Shown here: positions 1 through 5,998 of the stretch, piece by piece | Layout: each line of letters opens with the position of its first letter | How positions within the stretch are numbered: position 1 is the first letter of the stretch | Assembly: GCA_035645555.1 (NCBI GenBank) | Contig: DASQMI010000032.1 | Coordinates: 1-29,703, forward strand | Origin: Lysobacter_F sp035645555 | Lineage (GTDB): Bacteria > Pseudomonadota > Gammaproteobacteria > Xanthomonadales > Xanthomonadaceae | DNA length: 29,703 bases | Direction of reading: 5' to 3' | Program-made: the position numbers and the translations under genes | The notes under the pieces: model-generated | Told to the model about the DNA's origin: nothing | What the model saw: the letters and a program-made list of their open reading frames with translations, nothing else | Database searches by the model: none

Positions 1-800
1 CCGGCTTCGGCACCGGCGCGCGGCGGCCGCGCGGGCGTCGCCGCGGCAGCCGGTGTGTCGGTGTCGGTGCGCTCGACGTTGACCGCGCGCGGCTGCAGGC
101 GGATCGGCACGTAGGTCAGGCCGGGCAGGATACCCTCGCGGGCAATCGCCTGGTCCAGCTCTTCGACGAACTTCGGATAGCGCCCCATCACGTGGCGCTC
201 GAAGCTGGTGAACAGCAGGTCGCGTTCGCCATCCTCCAGATGCAGCGAACGGGTGGCATCGCGCAGCGCCCGGCAGATCGCGCGCGGGCCGACCGGCAGG
301 CGCTCGGCATCGAGCGCCGGCGCGCCCGCCAGCACGCCGAAGCGCTGCGCCAGCAGGTGCAGTGGCAGCGACGCGCGCACCTCCTGCCGGCTCGCGATCT
401 CGTTCAGGCGCGCGTTCTCCTCCAGCGTGCGGTCGTCGACCAGCTTGAGCTCGCGAAAGTCGATCGGCGTGTTGTCGGCTTCCGCGGCGACGCGCGGCCG
501 GCGGATGTCGGCCAGTCCGGCCTCGACGATCTGCAGCAGCCGCGGCAGCAGGTCGGCGCGGTTGTAGCGCACGGTGCGCAGCGCCTGCAGGTATGTCGAC
601 TCGATCTGCGAACTCTGCGCGCGGTCGGCGAGCCGGAACAGCTCCTGTTCCAGCTCGTTGAGGGTGGTGGTGAGGCCGACCTCGAGTTCGACCGACATGA
701 GCGCGAGCACGCGCTCCAGCACCCGGCGCACGCGCGGCGGCAGCCCGGCGCTCGCGAGGGTGAGCGGCGCACTCCCTTGCGGATCGGTCTTGGCGGACAT
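1..800 (-). CDS. DUF1631 family protein (3' end outside window)
   Basis: Reading leftward from the ATG at 798-800, an open frame runs without a stop to the window edge (about 266 codons). The N-terminus begins MSAKTDPQGS. It continues as a charged, Leu/Arg/Glu-rich helical protein with stretches such as TTLNELEQELFRL, RYNRADLLPRLLQIVEAGL and IDFRELKLVDDRTLEE. This pattern matches the large DUF1631 proteins common in Xanthomonadaceae and Pseudomonas, some of which were mis-annotated as thymidine phosphorylase. No catalytic motif is visible and no signal peptide or membrane segment is seen, so it is probably cytoplasmic. Family members are usually around 700 residues, so most of the protein lies beyond the left edge. 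It sits 73 bp downstream of hemW on the same strand and may have its own promoter. Molecular function is unknown; the family assignment is from memory of its sequence style. Confidence 0.75.
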   Translation of the reverse strand, partial: MSAKTDPQGSAPLTLASAGLPPRVRRVLERVLALMSVELEVGLTTTLNELEQELFRLADRAQSSQIESTYLQALRTVRYNRADLLPRLLQIVEAGLADIRRPRVAAEADNTPIDFRELKLVDDRTLEENARLNEIASRQEVRASLPLHLLAQRFGVLAGAPALDAERLPVGPRAICRALRDATRSLHLEDGERDLLFTSFERHVMGRYPKFVEELDQAIAREGILPGLTYVPIRLQPRAVNVERTDTDTPAAAATPARPPRAGAEA

Positions 801-812
801 GAAGCCCCGTCG

Positions 813-828
813 AGCGGCGATAGCCGCT
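813..828 (-). other. 6-bp hairpin in the leader of the DUF1631 gene
   Basis: AGCGGC (813-818) and GCCGCT (823-828) form a perfect 6-bp stem around a 4-base loop, between the hemW stop and the DUF1631 start. There is no T-run after it on the minus strand, so it is a poor intrinsic terminator. It may be a leader structure or chance. Confidence 0.3.
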
Positions 829-873
829 TCATAGCATGCCGTTGCGCGAAGGGCCAGCCGCAGCGCAGCGCGG

Positions 874-2094
874 CTACAGGAACAGCGCGATCACGTCGTT
901 GGTGAAGCGCCGGCCCAGCTCGGTCGGCCGAACCCGCGCCGCATCGACCTGGAGCCAGCCGCGTTCGACTGCCTGCGCCAGCGGCGCGGCGATCGCCTGC
1001 ACCGGCAGGCCGGTGCGCGCGGCGAACGTGTCGAGACCGAAGCCCTCGACCAGCCGCAGCGCGTTGAGCATGAACTCGAACGGGCGCTGCTCGGGCGCGA
1101 TCCGCTCGTCCCCGCCGATCGCCGCGGGCGTGCCGGCGGTGGCCAGGTAGCGGGTCGGGTGCTTGTGCTTCCAGCGACGCAGGATCGCCTGCTCCGCGCC
1201 GAGCGTGAGCTTGCCGTGCGCGCCCGCACCGATGCCGAGGTAGTCGCCGAAGCGCCAGTAGTTCAGGTTGTGCGCGCACTGCCGGCCGGGCCGCGCGTAG
1301 GCGCTGACCTCATACTGCGCGTAGCCGTGCGCAGCGAGGAGCGCCTGGCAGCGCTCCTGCATCGTCCACGCGGTGTCCTCGTCCGGCAGGCCGTCCGGCG
1401 TGCGCGCGGCGAACACCGTGTTCGGCTCCAGCGTGAGCTGGTAGTGCGAGATGTGCGCGGGCTGCAGCGCGAGTGCGCGTCCGATGTCCGCTTCCGCCAT
1501 CGCCAGCGTCTGCCCGGGCAGCGCGTACATCAGGTCGAGGTTGAGGTTGTCGAAGCCAGCGTCCTGCGCCTGCTTCACCGCCGATTCGGCCTCGGCGCTG
1601 TCGTGGATGCGCCCGAGCCGATGCAGGCAGCCGTCGTCGAAGCTCTGGATGCCGAAGCTGAGCCGATTTACGCCGGCGGCCCGGTAACCCTCGAAGCGTC
1701 CGTGCTCGGCGGTCCCGGGATTGGTTTCCAGCGTGACCTCGGTATTCGGGGCGAAGCGCAGGCGGCTGCTCGCGCCCTGCAGAAAGCGGTCGATGGCCTC
1801 GGCGGGAAACAGGCTCGGCGTGCCGCCGCCGAAGAACACCGAATGGACCGTGCGGCCCCAGACGAGCGGCAGGTCGAAATCGAGGTCGGCCAGCAGCGCA
1901 TCGACATACGCATCGAACGCCGGCGCGCCGCGCGCCTCGTGCGAATTGAAGTCGCAGTACGGGCACTTGCGCACGCACCACGGCAGGTGCACGTACAGCG
2001 ACAGGGGCGGGCACCGCAGCGTACCGGCGGACGATCCGGCCGCGGCCTGCGGCGGCCCAGGCCGTGCGTCGCCTGCGGGGTCGCGCGTGTTCAC
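874..2094 (-). CDS. hemW: HemW, radical SAM heme chaperone
   Basis: This is a 406-residue radical SAM protein with the CxxxCxxC iron-sulfur motif at C40, C44 and C47 (CVRKCPYC, followed by DFNSH). Further family segments are FFGGGTPSLF, ETNPGT, GVNRLSFGIQSF and the HNLNYW heme-binding motif (HNxxYW) before RFGDYLGIGAGAHG. HemW was long called oxygen-independent coproporphyrinogen oxidase. It binds heme and is thought to insert it into respiratory enzymes; it lacks the features of true HemN. The chosen GTG at 2094 overlaps the rdgB stop codon (GTGA), which indicates translational coupling. It gives about 30 non-conserved residues before the core, so a start further inside cannot be excluded. 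E. coli HemW has 378 residues. It is the last gene of the rph-VOC-rdgB-hemW unit. Confidence 0.93.
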   Translation of the reverse strand: MNTRDPAGDARPGPPQAAAGSSAGTLRCPPLSLYVHLPWCVRKCPYCDFNSHEARGAPAFDAYVDALLADLDFDLPLVWGRTVHSVFFGGGTPSLFPAEAIDRFLQGASSRLRFAPNTEVTLETNPGTAEHGRFEGYRAAGVNRLSFGIQSFDDGCLHRLGRIHDSAEAESAVKQAQDAGFDNLNLDLMYALPGQTLAMAEADIGRALALQPAHISHYQLTLEPNTVFAARTPDGLPDEDTAWTMQERCQALLAAHGYAQYEVSAYARPGRQCAHNLNYWRFGDYLGIGAGAHGKLTLGAEQAILRRWKHKHPTRYLATAGTPAAIGGDERIAPEQRPFEFMLNALRLVEGFGLDTFAARTGLPVQAIAAPLAQAVERGWLQVDAARVRPTELGRRFTNDVIALFL

Positions 2095-2702
2095 GACGCC
2101 GCCAGCGCTTCCAGCTTCGCGCGCAGCGCCGCCAGCGCCTGCCCGCGGTGGCTGATGCGGTTCTTGACGAGCGGGTCGAGTTCGGCCGCCGAGCAGCCGT
2201 ACGCCGGGTCGAAGAACACCGGGTCGTAGCCGAACCCGCGGTCGCCCCGCGGCGCATGCAGAATGCGCCCGCGCCACAGGCCCTCGGCGATCAGCGGCTG
2301 CGGGTCGCCGGCATGCCGGACCAGCACGAGCACGGCGTAGAAATGCGCGCCGCGCTCGTGCTCGGGCACGTCGCGCAGCGCATCGAGCAGCTTGTCGATG
2401 TTCGCCTGCGCGTTGCCATGAGTGCCGGCATAGCGCGCCGAGTACAGGCCGGGCGCGCCGCCGAGCGCGTCCACGCACAACCCGGAATCGTCACCCAGCG
2501 CCGGCAGGCCGCTCAGATGCGAGGCGTGGCGCGCCTTCAGCAGTGCGTTTTCCACGAACGTGAGCCCGGTCTCCTCGACATCGACGATGCCGAGCTCGCC
2601 CTGCGCGAGCAGCGTGACCGCGTCGCCGGCCAGCAGCGCGCGGAACTCGCGCAGCTTGCCGGGGTTGCCGCTGGCGACGACCAGTCGACGGAGCGTGTTC
2701 AT
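2091..2702 (-). CDS. rdgB: RdgB/HAM1 non-canonical purine NTP pyrophosphatase
   Basis: The 203-residue protein hydrolyses ITP, dITP and XTP to monophosphates plus pyrophosphate, which keeps deaminated purines out of nucleic acids. The N-terminal substrate motif SGNPGKLREF (11-20, family pattern SxNxxKxxEF) is present, as are the TFVENALLKARHAS helix and the catalytic DDSGL segment (D71/D72) followed by LGGAPGLYSARYAG. The C-terminal GFGYDPVFF and SHRGQAL motifs are also intact. Length matches E. coli RdgB (197 residues). Its ATG overlaps the stop codon of the VOC gene (ATGA) and its TGA overlaps the hemW GTG, so it is coupled on both sides. The rdgB-hemW pair is also conserved in E. coli. Confidence 0.96.
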   Translation of the reverse strand: MNTLRRLVVASGNPGKLREFRALLAGDAVTLLAQGELGIVDVEETGLTFVENALLKARHASHLSGLPALGDDSGLCVDALGGAPGLYSARYAGTHGNAQANIDKLLDALRDVPEHERGAHFYAVLVLVRHAGDPQPLIAEGLWRGRILHAPRGDRGFGYDPVFFDPAYGCSAAELDPLVKNRISHRGQALAALRAKLEALAAS

Positions 2703-3088
2703 GCGTGCAACTCCAGCAGGTCCCAGCGGTTGCCGTACAGGTCCTCGAACACCGCCACCGTGCCGTACGGCTCCTCGCGCGGGGTCTCCACGAAACGCAC
2801 CCCGCGCGCCTGCATCGCGGCGTGCTCGCGGTGGAAATCGTCGGTATGCAGGAACAACGCGACGCGGCCGCCGGTCTGGTCGCCGACCCGCGCCTGCTGG
2901 CGCTCGCCGTTCGCCTTCGCCAGCAGCAATGCGGCGCCGGTTCCGCCGCGCGGCGCCACCCGCACCCAGCGCTTGCCGCCGCCGAGCGCGCTGTCCTCCA
3001 GCAGCTCGAAGCCGAGCGCCTGCGTGTACCAGGCGATCGCCTCGTCGTAATCGCGCACCACCAGCGTGACGAGCGCGAGCGTCGCCAT
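2699..3088 (-). CDS. VOC (glyoxalase/bleomycin-resistance fold) protein
   Basis: This small cytoplasmic protein has 129 residues, the size of one pair of beta-alpha-beta-beta-beta VOC modules. The first module is marked by LVTLVVRDYDEAIAWYTQAL-type sequence with GFELLED. The second has VALFLHTDDF, the ARGVRFVETPREEPYGT segment and the closing FEDLYGNRWDLLEL strand. That pattern is typical of stand-alone VOC proteins annotated as glyoxalase-like. The usual first metal-ligand position at the start of strand 1 appears to be hydrophobic rather than His or Glu, while a His in the third strand and the final Glu remain. Metal use is therefore uncertain and no substrate can be named. It overlaps rph by one base (TGATG) and rdgB by four (ATGA), so it is translated as part of that unit. 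Confidence 0.85.
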   Translation of the reverse strand: MATLALVTLVVRDYDEAIAWYTQALGFELLEDSALGGGKRWVRVAPRGGTGAALLLAKANGERQQARVGDQTGGRVALFLHTDDFHREHAAMQARGVRFVETPREEPYGTVAVFEDLYGNRWDLLELHA

Positions 3089-3831
3089 CAGCGGGCGAGC
3101 GCCTCGCGCTGCCGTTCGAACAGCTGCGCGCAGCCGTGCTGGGCGAGCTCGAGCAGCGAGTCGAGCTCCGCGCGGCGGAACGCATGGCCCTCCGCCGTGC
3201 CCTGCACCTCGATGAAGCCGCCGCCGTCGTTCATGACCACGTTCATGTCGGTGTCGCAGGCGACGTCCTCGGCGTAGTCGAGGTCGAGCACCGGCGCGCC
3301 GCGCCACAGCCCGACCGACACCGCCGCCACCGCGCCGTGGATCGGATCGCGGGTGAGCTCGCCGCGCTTGCGCAGCCAGCGCACCGCATCGACCAGCGCT
3401 ACGTACGCGCCGGTGATCGCGGCGGTGCGGGTGCCGCCGTCGGCCTGCAGGACGTCGCAGTCGAGCGTGATGGTGCGCTCGCCGAGCGCGCCGCGGTCCA
3501 CGCACGCGCGCAGGCTGCGGCCGATGAGGCGCTGGATCTCGAGCGTGCGGCCGCCCTGCTTGCCGCGCGCGGCCTCGCGGTCGGAGCGGGTGTGGGTGGC
3601 GCGCGGCAGCATGCCGTACTCGGCGGTGACCCAGCCTTCGCCCTTGCCGCGCAGGAACGCCGGCACCTTGGCCTCCACCGTCGCCGTGCACAGCACGCGG
3701 GTGTCGCCGAACGCGACCAGCACGGACCCTTCCGCGTGACGGGTGAAGCCGCGCTCGATGCGCACCGCACGCAGCTGGTCCGGCGCGCGGCCGCTGGGAC
3801 GCGCGAACCCGGACGGGACGGGGATGCTCAT
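3088..3831 (-). CDS. rph: RNase PH
   Basis: This 247-residue phosphorolytic 3'-5' exoribonuclease trims tRNA 3' ends and helps degrade structured RNA. Conserved segments in order are RPSGRAPDQLRAV near the N-terminus, GSVLVAFGDTRVLCTATVE, GWVTAEYGMLPRATHTR, GRTLEIQRLIGRSLRA, DCDVLQADGGTRTAAITGAY, and DYAEDVACDTDMNVVMN with its catalytic Asp residues, then the GTAEGHAF end. It is full length (E. coli wild type is 238 residues) and shows no sign of the K-12 frameshift. It is first gene of a coupled unit with VOC, rdgB and hemW. It is divergent from yicC, whose product also acts on RNA, across a 92-bp gap. No strong Shine-Dalgarno sequence is seen; an extended -10 lies about 40 bases upstream. 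Confidence 0.97.
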   Translation of the reverse strand: MSIPVPSGFARPSGRAPDQLRAVRIERGFTRHAEGSVLVAFGDTRVLCTATVEAKVPAFLRGKGEGWVTAEYGMLPRATHTRSDREAARGKQGGRTLEIQRLIGRSLRACVDRGALGERTITLDCDVLQADGGTRTAAITGAYVALVDAVRWLRKRGELTRDPIHGAVAAVSVGLWRGAPVLDLDYAEDVACDTDMNVVMNDGGGFIEVQGTAEGHAFRRAELDSLLELAQHGCAQLFERQREALAR

Positions 3832-3936
3832 GCGGATCGGCCCTGATGTGTCGGCGGAGGGCGCGCGAGTTTACCATTCGCTCCCTTGCGGCCCCCGCCG
3901 GCCGCCGCACGCCAGGACCCGCGATGCCGATCCGCA
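3831..3936. repeat. 11-bp inverted repeat spanning the rph/yicC divergent starts
   Basis: TGCGGATCGGC at 3831-3841 and GCCGATCCGCA at 3926-3936 are perfect inverted copies separated by 84 bp. The left copy touches the rph start codon. The right copy covers codons 1-5 of yicC. Read in the sense of each gene, both leaders carry GCCGATCCGC at or next to the start codon. Confidence 0.5.
3868..3876 (-). promoter_or_regulatory. Extended -10 promoter for the rph unit
   Basis: On the minus strand the gap contains TGGTAAACT (TG-n-TAAACT), an extended -10 that can work without a good -35. Transcription would begin near 3861, about 30 bases before the rph ATG. No convincing -35 is visible. A yicC promoter on the other strand may overlap it (TACCAT near 3872) but is weak. 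Confidence 0.45.
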
Positions 3937-4787
3937 GCATGACCGCCTACGCCAGCGGCGAGCGCGCCACCCCATGGGGCACGCTCGCCTGCGAGCTGCG
4001 CTCGGTCAACCATCGCTTCCTCGAGGTGGGCGTGCGCCTGTCCGACGACCTGCGCGCGCTCGAGCCTGCGCTGCGCGAACGCGTGGCCGCGCGGGTGGCG
4101 CGCGGCAAGGTCGATCTCAGCCTGCGCCTGCGCCCGCCGGAGGGCGGTACCGCGCTCGAGCTGGATCCGGCGCGGCTGCGCGAACTGAGCGAACTGTCGC
4201 TCGACCTGGCCTCGCGCTTCCCGGCGCTGCGCACCGACCTCGCTGCGCTGCTGGCGTTTCCGGGCGTGCTGCGCAGCACCGCCGCCGATCCGGTCGCGCT
4301 GCAGACGGCCGCGCTGGAACTGCTGGACGCGGTGCTCGACGACTTCGTGGTCGCGCGCGAGCGCGAGGGCGGCAAGCTCGCCACGGTGATCCGCGAGCGT
4401 GTCGATGCGATCGCCGCCATCGCCGCCGAGGTGCGCATGCTGATGCCGACGATCCGCGCCGGCCAGCGCGCCAAGCTGGAGGCGCGGCTGGCCGAGCTGC
4501 CGATGCCGCTCGATCCCGGCCGGCTCGAGCAGGAGCTGGTGATCTGGCTGCAGAAGCTCGACGTCGACGAGGAGCTCGACCGGTTGGACGCGCACGTCGC
4601 CGAGGCACGCCGCGTGCTCGGGCTGCGCGAGGCGGTCGGGCGCCGGCTCGACTTCCTGTTACAGGAGTTCAACCGCGAGGCCAACACGCTCGGCTCGAAA
4701 TCGGTCGACGCGCGCAGTTCGGCCGCGGCGGTCGAGCTCAAGGTGCTGATCGACCAGGTGCGCGAGCAGGTGCAGAACATCGAGTAA
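3924..4787 (+). CDS. yicC: YicC family endoribonuclease
   Basis: The 287-residue protein has exactly the length of E. coli YicC. It opens with MPIRSMTAYASGE (family IRSMTAY), followed by ELRSVNHRFLEVGVRL and LRERVAARVARGKVDLSLRL. The C-terminal DUF1732 signature LLQEFNREANTLGSKS is intact and precedes VELKVLIDQVREQVQNIE. YicC/YloC proteins act as endoribonucleases or modulators of small-RNA turnover; earlier work called YicC a stress-induced protein. The start at 3924 has AGGA about 7 bases upstream and matches the E. coli N-terminus. It lies 50 bp upstream of gmk, the usual yicC-gmk arrangement, and is probably cotranscribed with it. Confidence 0.94.
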   Translation: MPIRSMTAYASGERATPWGTLACELRSVNHRFLEVGVRLSDDLRALEPALRERVAARVARGKVDLSLRLRPPEGGTALELDPARLRELSELSLDLASRFPALRTDLAALLAFPGVLRSTAADPVALQTAALELLDAVLDDFVVAREREGGKLATVIRERVDAIAAIAAEVRMLMPTIRAGQRAKLEARLAELPMPLDPGRLEQELVIWLQKLDVDEELDRLDAHVAEARRVLGLREAVGRRLDFLLQEFNREANTLGSKSVDARSSAAAVELKVLIDQVREQVQNIE

Positions 4788-4837
4788 CGCGACCACCGGC
4801 GCCCGCCGGTCCGGACCATCGAGCGAGAAGCGAATCC

Positions 4838-5455
4838 ATGCGCGGCACCCTCTACATCGTCGCGGCCCCTTCCGGCGCCGGCAAATCGAGCATCGTCAAC
4901 GCGGTGCTCGCGCGCGATTCCAACATCGCGCTGTCGATCTCGTTCACCTCGCGCCCGCCGCGGCCCGGCGAACGCCATGCGGAGCACTACCACTTCGTCG
5001 GCGAGGACGAGTTCCGGCGCATGATCGACGCCGGCGAGTTTTTCGAATACGCCCGCGTGCACGGCGACTGGAAGGGCACCGCGCGGCAGTCGGTGGAACC
5101 GCAGCTGGCCAGCGGGCGCGACGTGCTGCTGGAGATCGACTGGCAGGGCGCGCGCCAGGTGCGGGCCAAGGTGCCGGATGCGGTCAGCGTCTTCATCCTG
5201 CCGCCGTCGCGGCAGGCGCTGGAAGCGCGCATGCGCGCGCGCGGCCAGGACAGCGAGGAGGTCATCCAGCGCCGGCTGGCCGCCGCCCGCGAGGAGATGT
5301 CGCACTACACCGAGTTCGACTACGTGATCGTCAACGAGCACTTCGAGACCGCGGTGGATGAGATGTGCTCGATCTTCGTCGCCAGCCGGCTGCGCCGCGA
5401 AGCCCAGGTGGCGCGCCATGCCCGCCTGATCACCGCCCTGCTGGCGGACGACTAA
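4838..5455 (+). CDS. gmk: Guanylate kinase
   Basis: This 205-residue enzyme phosphorylates GMP to GDP with ATP in the guanine nucleotide pathway that feeds RNA, DNA and (p)ppGpp. The P-loop APSGAGKS is at residues 10-17. The GMP-binding segment SFTSRPPRPGERHAEHYHFV follows, with FFEYARVHGDWKGT and VLLEIDWQGARQV after it. The C-terminal YTEFDYVIVNEHFE is also typical. Length equals the family norm (E. coli 207). No strong Shine-Dalgarno sequence precedes the ATG; GAGCGAGAAG is the best purine run. It is followed by rpoZ, as in many gammaproteobacteria, but rpoZ also has its own promoter. Confidence 0.97.
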   Translation: MRGTLYIVAAPSGAGKSSIVNAVLARDSNIALSISFTSRPPRPGERHAEHYHFVGEDEFRRMIDAGEFFEYARVHGDWKGTARQSVEPQLASGRDVLLEIDWQGARQVRAKVPDAVSVFILPPSRQALEARMRARGQDSEEVIQRRLAAAREEMSHYTEFDYVIVNEHFETAVDEMCSIFVASRLRREAQVARHARLITALLADD

Positions 5456-5500
5456 GCCGGCGCAAGTGGCTGATCCGTAAAGGCGGAAGACGGCCGAGGC

Positions 5501-5529
5501 TTGCCGCTGCGGGCGCGGCCCCGTACACT
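5501..5529 (+). promoter_or_regulatory. Sigma-70-type promoter for rpoZ
   Basis: TTGCCG (5501-5506), 17-bp spacer, TACACT (5524-5529). Predicted start near 5536 gives a leader of about 42 bases to the rpoZ ATG. Spacing is ideal and both hexamers match at four of six positions. Confidence 0.6.
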
Positions 5530-5577
5530 GCGCGACCCCCACCATCCGCAGCCGGCCGCACGGCCGCCGGGAGCCTT

Positions 5578-5874
5578 ATGGCCCGCATCACCGTAGAAGA
5601 CTGCCTGGAAGTGGTCGACAACCGCTTCGAACTGGTCATGATGGCCGCCAAGCGCGCGCGCCAGCTCGCCAACGGCGTGGAGCCGCGGCTGGAGACCGAT
5701 TCCAACGACAAGCCGACCGTGCTGGCGCTGCGCGAGATCGCCGCGCGCCAGATCGATTCGGCCTACATCGACGAGGTCGAGAAGGCCGAGCGCGAGCGCA
5801 AGGAGCGCGAGGCGCTGGAGTGGGCCGCGGCCGAGGTGGTCGCCGACGACGACCTGTCCAAGGGCGACGACTAA
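5578..5874 (+). CDS. rpoZ: RNA polymerase omega subunit
   Basis: The 98-residue omega subunit binds the beta' subunit, aids core assembly and in proteobacteria forms part of ppGpp site 1. The N-terminus MARITVEDCLEVVDNRFELV and the helix MMAAKRARQLANGVEP are diagnostic. The segment KPTVLALREIAARQI follows, with an acidic/charged helical C-terminus. Length is normal (E. coli 91). It stands just upstream of spoT, the standard order, but here a hairpin terminator and a separate spoT promoter lie between them, so the two genes can be expressed independently. The leader has GGGAG about 6 bases before the ATG. Confidence 0.97.
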   Translation: MARITVEDCLEVVDNRFELVMMAAKRARQLANGVEPRLETDSNDKPTVLALREIAARQIDSAYIDEVEKAERERKEREALEWAAAEVVADDDLSKGDD

Positions 5875-5892
5875 GCCGCCAAGCGTGCGACG

Positions 5893-5914
5893 GGCCCCGC
5901 CCTGGCGGGGCCTT
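5893..5914 (+). terminator. Intrinsic terminator after rpoZ
   Basis: GGCCCCGCC and GGCGGGGCC (5893-5912) form a GC-only stem around a tight loop, followed by TTCGCGTTT. The T-run is interrupted, so termination may be partial. Confidence 0.6.
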
Positions 5915-5927
5915 CGCGTTTCTGAAC

Positions 5928-5942
5928 CGCCCGAATCGGGCG
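5928..5942. promoter_or_regulatory. 15-bp perfect dyad upstream of the spoT promoter
   Basis: CGCCCGA-A-TCGGGCG has two perfect 7-bp arms around one central base. It ends 21 bp before the predicted spoT -35. Size and position suit an operator or activator site; the binding protein is unknown. Part of it might also be a secondary hairpin behind the rpoZ terminator. Confidence 0.45.
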
Positions 5943-5963
5943 CCAACGGCGGCCACGTTCGCA

Positions 5964-5992
5964 TTGCGCCGCCCGCACGGGCCCCGTAGATT
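5964..5992 (+). promoter_or_regulatory. Promoter placing the spoT transcription start on its ATG
   Basis: TTGCGC (5964-5969), 17-bp spacer, TAGATT (5987-5992). Only six bases (CGGGTC) separate the -10 from the ATG at 5999, so the predicted +1 coincides with the start codon. The -10 is flanked by CCCG and CGGG. No Shine-Dalgarno sequence could lie in such a transcript. Confidence 0.55.
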
Positions 5993-5998
5993 CGGGTC

